Below are positions 9,686 through 23,200 of a stretch of 64,000 bases of DNA, in pieces (the stretch's first letter is position 1; each line of letters starts with the position of its first letter). The translations under genes were made by a program, and so were the position numbers. The stretch covers positions 3,820,501-3,884,500 of the forward strand of contig JAWNZC010000470.1 in NCBI GenBank assembly GCA_035771165.1. The letters run 5' to 3'. This DNA comes from Paragorgia papillata (lineage: Eukaryota > Cnidaria > Anthozoa > Scleralcyonacea > Coralliidae). Below the pieces are notes generated by a model, which ran no database searches, was not told the origin of the DNA, and was given only the letters and a program-made list of their open reading frames with translations.

Positions 9686-12069
9686 CTAAGACTTTTGGCT
9701 TTCCAACTGTTTCTCAACTTTTCCCAGAAGTTCCTCTTTTGACAAAGCAAAGTAGCTATCTTTCCAGGTTTCTTTCAGTCGACTTAATACTTTCCCAAAG
9801 TTCGGTCCAGGTTTAATGTTAAACTGTTTCAAATCATTTCCATTGACGGGAAATTCTGGTATTTTCCACTGTGAGATGTCTTTGACTAGTTCTTCTTTCC
9901 CCTGATAGTAGAGCAGTTCAATGACTTGTTCACGGAGTGGTTCTGCGTACTTTACTGGACTTGATACCAGAATATCTTGGTATGGCTTAAGTGGGAAGTC
10001 ATGCGCAATGGATTTGCAGTGAGCTGCAATAAACCTTCCCAATTGTCTTTCTGCATTAGAGAGCTTTAATCTTTTGGCCAAGATATCAACATTTTCGACA
10101 CTATCAACTAGAGTGATCAACAGTGTGACAGCATGTGCATCGTAACTCTGCATTCTATGCCAAACAATTTCAAAGTTGTCAAGCTTTTCCGAACACACAT
10201 CTGGAAGACCTATATATAATAAGAATAAACAAATTATTTGAATATGTTCTAGATATAACAATACATGCACAGTTCCTCATTAAAGAGCTTATGAACTGAA
10301 ACTTTTTCATTTTAGATTATGGTATTTGATATAAAAAATATATTCTGTTATATACATAATTTATGTATACATTTTTGCATTTACTTGTTCAAAAAGCATT
10401 TTATTTTTTGGCAAAAAAAACAAACAGACAAAAACCCGCAGCCAAAACATTGTTTGATGTACACACAGTGTACCATAAATTTGTTTAGCTTTGATCCACT
10501 GTGACATTCTGTGTGATGTCACAGGCATTTTTATTATTTAGGAATTAGAAAGAAACCAGGAGTAATTTTTTCATTCAACTTCAAGGTTTCATTTTCAACT
10601 TCAAGGTGAGTTTTCTACTGTAAGTGTAAACTGCAAATTGCAAACTGCAGAAAAGTCAAGAGGCCCCTAGTTTTTAATTAGTTGCCAAATCATCCTTTGC
10701 CATATTTATTACCTATGTACTTGGCCACATTCAGATCATAGATACATCTTAGAATAGATGGGGCAAATTTGCCAGTCAAAATCTTTGACAGTTCCATCCA
10801 TATTCTTTCAACTGCAATTTGCTGTAAGCCATGTGCTGTTTCTTCAATGACTTTGAGAGTGTCCTTATCATGGTCATGTGGCCCTGTGGCAATACGACCA
10901 TAAAAACGAAAATACCGCAAAATTCGCAAATAATCCTCCCGGATCCTTTGCTTTGCACTTCCCACAAATCTCACGTGATGACATTTTAGATCCTCCATAC
11001 CGCTGAAGTAATCATACAAGCAGAAATCCATATCCATACTCATTGCATTGATTGTGAGATCCCTTCTTTCTGCATCAAGTTTCCAATCATTTGTGAACAC
11101 AACTTTAGCCCAACGTCCATCATGCTCTGTGTCATACCTCAGTGTGGTAACCTCAAAGTTATGACACCTTATGTGCGCTGTAAGCGTACCATGCTCAATG
11201 CCAGTTTCAATGAATTTGATTCCATTTGAGCTAAACACTTCTTTCATTTGTTCTGGGGTTGCATTTGTGCTCAAATCAATATCTTTAGAAGGCACTCCAA
11301 GAAGTAGATCTCTTACAACTCCACCAACAAGACGGATATCGTAACCACTCTTCTGAAATGCATTTGTAACTGTAAGTAACTCTGGTGTGATGACATCTTG
11401 CAGTAGTGGTGATTCCAAGCGTTGCTTGACAGCTTCATCTTTCGTTGACATAGTTCGCTTAAAAACAGGAAATAGTGCAGATGGAAGGTAATTCAGACTG
11501 AACAATCGAGAAGGATAATATTTAGCAGGGCCACTTCTTAAAGAAAAAGAACAGCTATTAAAATGTTGTCTTGTCCATTAACAAGCTCTGAGAACTGTTT
11601 TGATTGGATGATGGACATCTGTTATGAATTAATGTCCAAGACATTTTGATGTCCGATAATACCGATAATACCCCTTTGGGAACTTGGGGGCCATTATTAA
11701 AACCGTGCCCCTCACGGCCGCACCCCCGGGAAAGACGTACTACTTCGACATTCGCGAAAAGTAAAACATGTGGAAATGATCTTCAAATCCCTAATCCAAA
11801 TCTTAAAACCTAACCCAAAACCTCACCCTATAAAACCTAGCTTCAATGATTAGCAAGTAGTTTTTCGAAGACGATTTCCCACCGCTCACGCAACCCTTTT
11901 GGCGGATATTAAAGTGCCGGTGCGTATTCCTGCTTTGAGGCCTTGATCATCAAATAGTAACACAATTAAAGTTTAAAATATATCGCTACATACCCCAGTT
12001 TTTAAGTAGGTTTGATATAATTTTCACTTACTTTAGGCAACCTCTAGCAAACATCGAAGAAAAAAACAT
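9686..12069 (-). CDS. TRNT1: CCA tRNA nucleotidyltransferase 1, 461 aa, three exons
   Basis: Coding exons on the minus strand are 12069-12032, 11536-10713 and 10209-9686, all with GT-AG introns. The enzyme adds CCA to tRNA 3' ends in mitochondria and cytosol (class II nucleotidyltransferase). Exon 1 starts MFFSSMFARGCL and joins in frame to an Arg/Lys-rich, acid-free leader, as expected for a mitochondrial presequence. The Met at residue 42 may give a cytosolic form. Conserved motifs are LVGGVVRDLL and DIDLS (metal and nucleotide binding), ERRDLTINAM, and EDYLRILRYFRFYGR. The C-terminal body aligns with human TRNT1 through QWKIPEFPVNG. Human length is 434; the longer leader explains the difference. 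The first exon is only 38 bp; its donor AAA|GTAAGT and the pyrimidine-rich acceptor before 11536 keep phase exactly. Confidence 0.95.
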
Positions 12070-12258
12070 TTGATTCGTGCTCGACATCCATCTTGCAGAG
12101 TCTGCGGTTTGATCTGTCAGCGATCATACCAAATTACGTTAGTTAACTACTTCATATTAGATCCACTAGTAGGGAGGAGAGATGCTGGAAGAAAATGTGT
12201 TTGCCAGAATACTTGGTCAATCTTTTACATGTAATTTACAGAAAAGGTAGCAATAAAA
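12070..12258. promoter_or_regulatory. Head-to-head promoter interval of TRNT1 and WDR24
   Basis: Only 189 bp separate the TRNT1 ATG (12069, minus) from the WDR24 ATG (12259, plus). Both 5' untranslated regions and core promoters must lie here, or overlap each other, unless a non-coding 5' exon exists. No TATA box is obvious. A shared bidirectional promoter is inferred from geometry. Confidence 0.6.
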
Positions 12259-15200
12259 ATGGCGGGCCGCGGGATGGACAGAGGTAAATTTGTAATTTTC
12301 TAATCTGAACGGTTGAAATAGTAAATAGTATTTATATGTCTTGAAAGTTTTGCATGAGCACAGTTGTGCTCAATAAAATCAGTAAATGTCACGTGTGCTG
12401 TATATATTAGGAAATGTGCATGTGGATCAAATGACTGTTTTGAAAAGAATTTAGTCATGTTTTGCACTGCGTTGGTTAAATTACAACTACATTTTCTAGA
12501 GTCTGGTTTAGAATTTTATTCTAAAAAAAATACCCGGGTTCCTATTACTTTTCACAAAAACATAGGTGGGGTAGGTTGGATTTGTTTTTCTTTTTTTACT
12601 TTTTTTTATTTAGTGCTCGGGCATGACAATAATATTCTTTCCAAAACCAAATATCAATTACAGTAGCACATCTATTAAAACTAATTTTAAGCACATTAAT
12701 TACTAGGTTCTGCTGGGTCCATGCTCTGCAAAAATTCAATAAAAAAATTAGGGTTGGCATTTCACTGACCAAAAACTAGTTAGGGTTGGGAAACTGGAAA
12801 CCCATATATTTTTTGGCCTAATCTTTCCTTGTACAGTATTAGACATTAATATAACTTACAGTATAGAACAATTGCACTTACTCCCTTGGTAGGATAAATG
12901 CTTCTCGTCTCTGAGTTCCTTATATGGAAGTAAATTCTATGAACACGTGACGACGAAGCACCACATCACGTGACGATGAAGCAACTCACTAATTAAACCC
13001 GATCGTTGTTATTGGATGACTGCTTCATTATACAGAAAATACAATACTGTGAAGTTGCACAAATTTCCATAAACTTAAACAAAAACACAGAACAATGACT
13101 TTGGATGAGTTTCCAAACCATATGTATACGTTCTATTAACTATGATTTAAGCTACAGTACATTGATCAGCTGAAACCTGTGTCAGTGTTGTAAGATTCTC
13201 TTGTGACAAGTGAAATCTGATGCTGCCTAAAGAGTTAAGGAAGAAGATGTACAGATTATTAGACCTGTTACGTCATCACCTCCAAAGGGTCTCGACTTAT
13301 TAAATGCCAGATGATTAAATTATGTGTCAGACAGAGTAAAATAATATAAAGAGCAATTTTGGCTGCTTTATGGGGGTTAATGGATTAACTATCACATGAA
13401 GACATGTTTGAATAATTAAATTAGACAACTGTAGTTATAATACTGTTTATAAAATTGGTTGCATCTTACGCACGCTTTGATTGGTCAGTTACCGGGTTTG
13501 TATCAGGCCATATAAACACGGTTGTGACATCACGGTACATGTCTTAGTCCTATTTCATAAAAGAAATAGAAAATGGACGCCCTGTGTTTATATAACCTGA
13601 TGCAAACACTCGAGTGAGTTTGGGAGAGTTCGAAAGTACTTAATATGTAAACCCTCACCTACGGCTCGGATTCACATATTAAACTTTCAAATTCTCCCAA
13701 CTCGCTCTCGTGTTTGCATCAGGCTATATGAACACTGGTGGCCATTTTCCATTTCTTAAATACTCAGCATATTTTGTGTATTTTACTATTAATATTGTAA
13801 AGTATTTTTATACAATAATTGTATTGAATAAATAAATCTTGTAATTCATTAATTTTTAATCATAGCTATTATTTATACAATTACACTGCACTTTAGGATC
13901 ATATTTGCAAGGAAATACCAATCACAAATCTATTGGATTCAATGTCTTCGGTACAGAGCCAATTACTGCCACAGACATCTCGAAAGACACAGCTTATATG
14001 GCTGTGGCTGGACGGAAAAGTAAGGAGTTGTATATGGTATACTAAAATTGTTATATACTAAGACTATTAAGTATAGTACGACACTATATAATTATATTAT
14101 TTATTTATTATATAATCAGTTTACATTATTGTAGTAAATATCAAGATAAAATGGTTTTAACTGAAATTAGTGGTAAAAATGGTACACGTACTGTACGTGT
14201 CCATGGAAACCGCTCAATCGCCATGTGCATGTACCAATATGGTCTAGCAACCTCCTACAGGGACTTTAGGGACTTTAAGATCTAGGACATCAACCTCAAC
14301 GACGACGTCCTCTAAACAAAAGAAGTCTTTTTGCAAAACAAAGAGAATGAATAATTTTTGTCCCAAGAGTAATCTCAACACCGTCCTTGTTCTTTCTACA
14401 ACGCCACTTAGGCCCGTTCCAAACGCCGCTCTTCTCATGCGCCGAACCTAATGCAAATCAGCATAAACAAAGGATTTAGGTCATTATCATTAGGTTCGGC
14501 ACATAAGAAGAGCGGCGTTTGGAACAGGCCTTAGAGTATTTTCACGTCTTCAGGACGACGTCGACGGCCAAAACATGAGAACTGTTGCTTGAGGTTGACT
14601 ACCATACCGACACTACAATCATTTTAGCAATACTGGGACGTTTTGGAACTCAAATATAATAGTTAGTTAACCGTGACTTCTTTATTAAATTGTAAAACTT
14701 ATCTTGCATTTTAACCGCCGTCGTCGTCCTAGCATCTTAAAGTCCCCATTATGCGGCAATCCCAAACTTCTGGAGTTTGCCAACGGGATAAGTTGAATCT
14801 CTCAGATTACATTATGAAACAGGTATTAGACACAAACCAGTATTTACAGCAAGCTTTAATAAAACTTTAAAAATTCACGATCGGCACATTTTGCCTCCGG
14901 CGGCATTTTTATTTTGTCGGATTGTCTCCCAGTCTCAAAAACCTTCTTGTTTACGCCAAACTTGTGGCTAGAAGTAGAGATTTTGCACTTGACTGTCCTG
15001 TGTTTGGTACAATATTGAGTATCAAACGATGAAATGACAGTGAATGGGCAAAGTTGGAATTGGTGGGAGGTAAAAAAACGGGGAGGGCAACGTAAGATTT
15101 ATTAAGGCATGTACCGGTAATGATATCCAGTAAGACATGTATTTCGTGACTGGCGTGGACCTGTGAGCATAGAGATCTGGGCTGTGTTGTTTTGTGCTAT

Positions 15201-17214
15201 GCAGTACTGTCTTAATATACTTATAAAATAACATTTATACTACGCAAGCTCTGATTGGTCAATAACCGTGCAGGATCAGAGTATCCAAACACGGCAATCG
15301 AAAGCACTTTTGTCGTATTTTATATAAAAGCAAAAAAGGTTGAAATAAACAACGAATTATAGCCATAAATAAACAAAAAAAGGAATGTGTAAGGCTTGAA
15401 CTGTGAGAAGCTTCAACAAAAAAACAACAAGCTCAACAAATGCTTAACTCGTAGAAAAAACACGGTGATTTGTGCTGATGAAAACACAGCAAAGAGGTGT
15501 GATCAGTTCACGTTTTAAAAGCGACTTAACGAAATAAAATTGTGTATAAATAGGTAGAAAAAAACAACTATCTATATAGAGCAAAACGTCCACGAGCTCT
15601 CAACATAAATGCACACTGAATAGCTTTTTACGGCCAACGATGTTTTAAAACATGATCCAGACGCTGAGATGGCTGACTATGGTAGTTGCAAATACTTTTC
15701 ACTGTTTTTCGATATTCAGAGTTGACTTTTTACCTAAAATGTTTCTTCGCTTGTCAACTTCGCCTGCAGTCTGGGTTTTTTTTTGTTTTTTTAACAACTT
15801 TATTGGGTTATCTACTAACAAAATTACAGTGATCAAATGTTATATAACAAAAACAAACAAAAAAACAACAACAACAACAAAATAATTCACAAAAAAAATA
15901 AAAAAAATAAAAATAGAAATAACCCAAACGGGAAGAGTGCGAACGGGACACTAAGTCCCATGCACGGCACTCCCCGTAAGTTCTGTGCAGTACTGCAGTT
16001 ACGTCATCAAAATGTTGAAATGTGAAAATGTGATTGGTAGTTGATGAATTTCAAGAGAATGTGTATTTTCATCATGTTTTTTCGACTAAATATACCGTTT
16101 GTTTAAAGTCAGTTATTTTATAAAAGAAATACCAAATGATTTTCCGTGCAAGATACTCTGATCCAAAAACTTGGGAAGTTGCTCGACTTTCGAAAAGCTA
16201 AAAACACTCGCCTACCGGCTCGTGTTTTGTTGCGCTTTTCTCAAGTCTCGCAACATCCCGCGTGTTTGGATCAGAGTATCCTGCACGGAAAATCATCTGG
16301 TATTTCTTTAGTAAACTATATTGTGCCGGGCTGATCTGTGGCAAGTGCGTACTGCACTGTCGGACGCTCGCGTGCTACTGTTTTTATTTTCTGTTATTAT
16401 TTTTGTTTGTATTCTGATTATTGTAGGGCTCAAGATAATTACGGTTCAAAAAGATGCCTTTCATGAACTAGCAAATTTATGTGGCAAGAAAATGAACCTT
16501 GACTACAGTATGACGGATGTAAAATGGGATCCCATTGAAGGTTAGTGAGTTAACATAAACTTTATTAAGCGTCTTTGCTTACATTAACGATTCCCCACAG
16601 TTCTCAACTTACCAATAAACAATTATTGGATGAGACTTTTTTGATGTCAAGAATTATCAAGGTCGAAGTCTGTGTTATCTGCCAAAGCCGAATTCAATGA
16701 TTGTTTTATTATACATTTTCAGTTGAAAATGTAAAGAACATCACTCGAAAAAACGTTCAAAATACGCAATTCAAAGACAGTTGATTCTTTCCCGCGGTTT
16801 TCTTCTGTTTGCTTAACTGAACAGATCACTTGAGCACATGCATGATAAGTCATTTTTCCTACAGATAATACCTCCAGAAACTACAGATAATAGCATTGTG
16901 GGCTCAGAATCTGACAATCACAGCGGCAAATACGAGTAAAATTGCAGATATCGAGAATTCTCACCAACTTTCTAGCCAATTATAATCAAGGATTTAGAAA
17001 AAATGTATTATAATCGTTGTTAGCGGAAATGTTAGCGGAATGTAGATCGGAGGGAGTAGCTATATACCAGTGGCGTAGCCAAGGGGGGCGACACCCCCCC
17101 CCCCATGGGTCTCCAACACTGTTCTCGTGAAGAGTTTAAATCCGTGGTAAAACGTGTAGGGGGGGGGGGGGGGTACAATTGTTTTAAGGCCAATTGAGTA
17201 GACTAGTAATGTGT

Positions 17215-17247
<33 letters not shown>

Positions 17248-20200
17248 TATTACAATACTAAGGGCGCTTTCCAACTGACAAGGTTAGACCGGTCAGTCCG
17301 GCCAGAATGGACTTGCTTTTGATTAGGACCAAATTTTCCAGTCTGACCGTCCTAAGTCTCAAACGAATCGTGTTCCATTTAACCGGACTGACCGGTCTGA
17401 CCGTGTAAATGGAAAGCCCCCTAAGAGTCCATCCAACTTGGTTTTACATAAATCGAAATATAGTAACTTAGGTTAGATATACTGCCGTTTATAAATATGA
17501 AATCTAAAGATACTCTGACGTGTATCATTCTATGTTCTGGTTTGATAGCAACAAAATTATGTAATTTATGGCTTTAAGATTACTCTTACTTATCAGGTAC
17601 TGGTGAAATGATTGGGCTGCTGTTTCAGTCATCCAGGTAGGCGGCATATACTTGCCTCAAAATACAAGAAAAAGCTGTTTCAGAAACCCTAGAAATCCAA
17701 TATGTTTCGGGGAAGCATGCCCCCGGACCCCCCTTGGAGCTTGAGGTTCTTGCCCCCCAAACCCAAGACCCTGGCTACGCCACTGCTATATACTATTCTG
17801 AATGCGGCGAATGACGATGGTACATCAGCGAGGACCTGATCTCTCCGACCAACGGGGCTTTCTGCACCTTGCGATCTGCGAGTCACTTAGAGTTACCGAT
17901 CTAGGCGGGAAAATATTAAGTAATATTAAACTAACAAATGTACTGTACTTACAGTTTTTCTGAGACACATACAATACCACCAATAGCGTACGTACGATTT
18001 TGTCGATAGTTCCCGCAGCCAATTTAAGATCTGACCACTCGTGTGGAGGTAGGAACTGAAAAACCACTGAGGGAAAATATGCTCTGACAAAAACACATTG
18101 ACCTAAATATCTGCTAAATGTATGCGCAAAATAGTTCTTCTTCAGGCTGCTTGTACTGTTATATATAATTATTTTAGCCTTGCTTACTTACTTGTTTTTT
18201 TGAAGTTATTTATGTCCTAATTTGTACCTTGTATACAATAAAAGGGTTTTGTAAGAGGATTAACGGTGGCTTGTGTCTTTAGCTATAATTTACACTGTGC
18301 TTTTTGCGTACTCTATACCTAGATCAAAGACTTGCAACTTCTGCCGGTAATGGAACTATCCTTGTGTGGAATGTCAACCTGGCAAAGACTAGTCGGCAAG
18401 TTAACTTGGGTAAAACAGGTATTAAACTATTGTTCTTTTTTGTGTTTACACTACACACTGCTGGGTGTTTCTTCAATGGTAACGCAGGAAGGGCGGGAGC
18501 GACAACAACAACAATGTAGGCAGCAACAGAGACAACAATGGCCTCACCAACAGCAGATCCAACTGCACTAAACAGCAACCCCATCAGCAGTACCAATTGC
18601 ACCACGAACTGCAGCACAAACTGCAGCACCAACTGCAGCACCAACAGCACTACCAACAGCAGCACCAAATGCAGCACCAACTGCACCACCAACTGCACCA
18701 CCAACTGCACCACCAACTGCACCACCAACTGCACCACCAACTGCACCACCAACTGCACCACCAACTGCACCACCAACTGCACCGCCAACTGCACCGCCAA
18801 CTGCACCGCCAACTGCACCACCAACTGCACCACCAACTGCACCACCAATAACAGCACCAACTGCACCATCAACTGCAGTACCAACTGCAGCACCAACTGT
18901 AGCACCAACTGCAGCACCAAATGCGGCACCAAATGCAGCACCAACTGCAGCACCAACTGTAGTACCAATTGCAGCACCGACTACTGTACCGACTGTAGCA
19001 CCAACTGCAGCACCAACTGATGAACCAACTGCAGCACCAACAACAGCACCAACTACAACACCAACCAGTGGCGGCGCGGAGCGTAAATTTTTTGGTATTA
19101 GTTGTAGTATACAGAGTAGGGGGGTCTGTCTGGGGGTATCCACCCCCAGAAAATTTTGAAATCGAAAGGCTCTGAAATGCAATTTCCAGCATTCTGCACC
19201 TGTGAATAGCTTGCGTGATGCGCCGACAATACATATGATCAGCGCAACGTCTGCCTGCTTTTGCGAACGCCAGGCGGCTAAGGTATTAGAATCGCAAAAC
19301 TAATACCTTGTAGGATTGTGTTGTTAGATATACAAATATTCGCATCGTTCTTACCTTTGAAGGAGGACTTATGCCTTTATTTTGTTAAATATAGATTCAA
19401 GAAGATTTTCCTTTCGTCAGATAAGTTCTAGTCACCATATCAAAGCTTCAAAATTGTTATAAATAATTGCTCTTTGTTTCCATATTATTGAAGTATTGAA
19501 CTCCAGTGTTGGGAGCGTTTCCTTGTGAAATAGGCGATACAGCGGGTACTACATGGATGATTTATATATTGAGATGTTATATATTGTTAATGTAATGAAG
19601 TGAAAAGAATTGCATACTTCTGGCTGCGAAATAAAAGCAGTTTTAAATCGAAATCGTAAAGCGTCTGACTTTAAAATATAAATATTGTACCACCTGTGGT
19701 GAAATTTAACACCGAAAATCCGCGTTTCTTGTCAAGTCAAGGTATTAGTTTTGAGATTCTAATACCTTGAGGTCTAAGCCTTTCAAACACTCGTCGCTAA
19801 AGTCGCTAAGGATGTTGCGCGCGTCAGCGAGGAAGATACGGTACTGCGGAATACTAAACTCTTTAGTGGTTAGCTACTAGATAATTGAAATCAAACAATC
19901 AATAACGAAGATGTTGTTTTCTTCCATTCCGTCTCTGTTATATTATAAGAATAAGTACTTTGTGATGGAATAATTATATTATTTTACAATTCATTTCAAT
20001 CTGGAGAAAAAAAGGTATTAGACTAATACCTTTAATACCTTTGCGCGCCGCCCCTGACACCAACTGCACTACCAACTGCAGCACCAACAGCTGCACCAAC
20101 AGCTGCTCCAACAGCGGCACCAACTGCAGCACCAACTGCAGCACAACTACAGTACCAACAGCAGCACCAACTGCACCACTAATAGCAGAACCAACTGCAG

Positions 20201-23200
20201 CACCAACTAACTTACTACTACAGCCACAACAACTTCGACAACAGTAATAGCAGCTGTAGCAACTACAATAACAGCAGTAACAATGACTAACAACACCAGC
20301 AGAAAAATTGCTAATAACTACAGCAACAACTACAACTACAACAACAGCACAAAAAAGAAGCTAAAGGCTCTCGGTCATCGCCTCGTGCCTCAAATGACTT
20401 TCTTTCGCCTTTAAATAACGTGAAACATGCCTTTATAATCGTACACACGCAGAGAGATTGATGTTTTATTTGCTAATTACCAGTTTTGCGTCGGATGTGT
20501 TTACTGGCAGTCACCTATAAATGGATTCCACTGCAATTTATTTCAATATTGTTTAGAGTATTCTGTGCACAAGAGAACCGTCAACAGAATTTCGTTTCAT
20601 CCAACAGAGCGCGACATTTTGATAAGTGGTTCGCAAGACGGCACAATGAGGTGTTTCGTAAGTTTATTATCAGTATTCATATAAATTATACTTCTTTAAA
20701 CTTTGTATCAGCTCTTACGTCCCCACCCATGCATTTTTTTTTTATAATGTCGAATATATTTGGGAAAATTGTGATGTATGGGGAAAGTTTGTTTTGTTTT
20801 ACAGGATCTTCGTAAGCAAAATCAAGTGGTTACTACTTATCATGGGAAATCCCAGAATGCGAGTATCCGTGATGTTCAGGTTTGTATTATTGTCGTTCGA
20901 CCGTGCTTTAATAGCCATGCTTATATATATAAAGCACTGTTGCCGAATTTTTAAAATGCATATATGCATCTATAGGAATACAGAAGATTGAATAGGTATA
21001 TATTACTATTTTTTAAAGTAAACTAATAGTTTAGGCATTTTTTATACGAATCTTAACTTGACACTCGTTCTTTTGCGAGAAAAGTAAACAGAGTTGTTTT
21101 GTAAATGTTGTGGTATTTATACCTGCATTCATTTCGCAAACGTAAACTTTATATCTGCAGTGTACTCAAATTGAATATCAAAAAAGCACTATTTGTTCGC
21201 TTTTTATCGTTTGCTATTATATTTATAGCAATATTTATATATTATATTTGATATGCCTCGATACGGCCACGTTGATCTGCGTCCTTCGTAATTCAGCCGC
21301 TGGCTGCGAGTGAGGATGACTAGCCCCCAATCCTTTATCCCTTATCCACCCCTGCCTCCTCCACAGGCCCTATTGCATCATGGACAGGACACACACGCCG
21401 AATTTAGGGCCTGCAAGATCCTGTAAAAAATTTGGCAAAACTTGGCACGGAATAAATTTGCATAATTAACTACCATTATTAATAGCCATGGCTATATCCG
21501 GCGAAGATTTTGAAGGCCATTGAAGACTTATTACATACGAATCTTAGCTTTAAAATGCAGGAATTGTTGAAGAAAGCAATTACGGTTGAACTTTGTCAAC
21601 TTTCGGCCGGAATAATCAACGAAAATACACTTTAGGGGCTGTTTATATGGGAGGAGGGACAGGACGTTTTTCATCCCAGGTTTACATGAGTTCTACCACC
21701 CGGGTTCAACAAGCATCTCTAGTTCGTGTTGGACATGTTCGGTATTTCGCTTTTTTTAGGGAAACTAAGCTATTTGGTCGGATAAACTGTACGTATCTTG
21801 TAGCCAGATGAATTATCTTTCTTCCAGTATATTTGATAGCTTCTACAGTGGTTTATTTCTCAAGAAAACATTCGGAGAAGACAGATTATAATACATACGA
21901 AAAAGAATTTCAAAATAGCGGCCGCTATTATTTGGACATGTTCGGTATTTCGCTTTTTTTAAGAAAACTAAGCTATTTGGTCAGATAAACTGTACGTATT
22001 TTGTAGCCAGATGAATTATCTTTCTTCCAGTATATTTGATAGCTTCTACAGTGGATTATTTCTTGAGAAAACGTTCGCAGTGGCAAATGACTAGGCATTT
22101 TTATTTTTGCATCACATGACAAATGTTGCAAAGTCAGCATAATATCGTCCCGGCAAAGCGGGACGGAGTGTTTACATGAGAAAAATTGTCTTGGATTTGC
22201 CGGGATCCCGGCTGAGCGAACCGGGATGAAAAACGTCCCGGCAAACATCTTTCCATATAAACGGAACGGGGATAAATAAGAGAGATATACATGCATGGTG
22301 AGATCCCGGCAAACGTCCCGTCCCGCCTCCCATGTAAACAGCCCCTTATTTAGTCTACCCAGAGACTCTTTGGCGTTTGGTTTATACTTTTTCGGTTTCC
22401 ACAATTCCACAACAACTGAAACTTGAATTACGCTACACTATAGCCTACAATTTAACAAAATTAAATCTCATTAACTCTTGGTCAGTTGACAGTCTTCGAT
22501 AGCTAAATAAACCAAAACACAATACGAAAAACCTGTTACTTTCCTAACCGTCGAATTTGCTTTTGTTCGGCAGATATTTTCCCCTTCAATTCCTTTTTGT
22601 CGCTAAAAATATTATTGGCAGAAGGTCGGTAATTCTAAAACATACTGGTTTCTTCATTGTCATGATCTGTAAGAAAGTTTAGACCGAATTTCCTGGTGGG
22701 TCACAGTGTTGAAAGAACTTGGACGTACGTTTGTCGAACAGCGGCCGGAAAAAATTTGCAGGCCCTCTCAAAACTATCGCCTCTAGGACCTAGTCTCGCT
22801 GTGCATAATGGGATCGGTCACCATTTTGTTTACAGGATCTGGCAGGCCCTCTAAACAGTGTGTCCTGTCCATGATGCAATAGGGCCTGTGGAGGAGGCAG
22901 TATCCACCCGTTCACTAACAAGGAACTCGGAATTAATTACTGCACTGACTTTATCTCGAGCAGTATTTAATTTCTCGTTCTTTGTTAGTGAACTCGTGGA
23001 TGTAAATGTAGTTGTTACTAAAGTAAATGTGAAAATTCTTGTTATAATGCCCGAGCCCGGGCGGAGGCCCGGAGCCCAGGGAGGGTGCTAATCTCGACAC
23101 GCGTGTAGTCCACTTACACGCGAAATTACACGCGAGTGGGAATAAAATTCTGCGAGATGTTTATATGTATATTTAACAATTAGACAACGAGGACGAGTTG

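Noticed and set aside
18324..19234. Long open frames of Val-Gly-Ala, Leu-Val-Gln or Thr-Asn-Cys repeats on both strands
   Set aside because: Products of a 12-bp minisatellite, whose unit length keeps frames open; it lies within a WDR24 intron.
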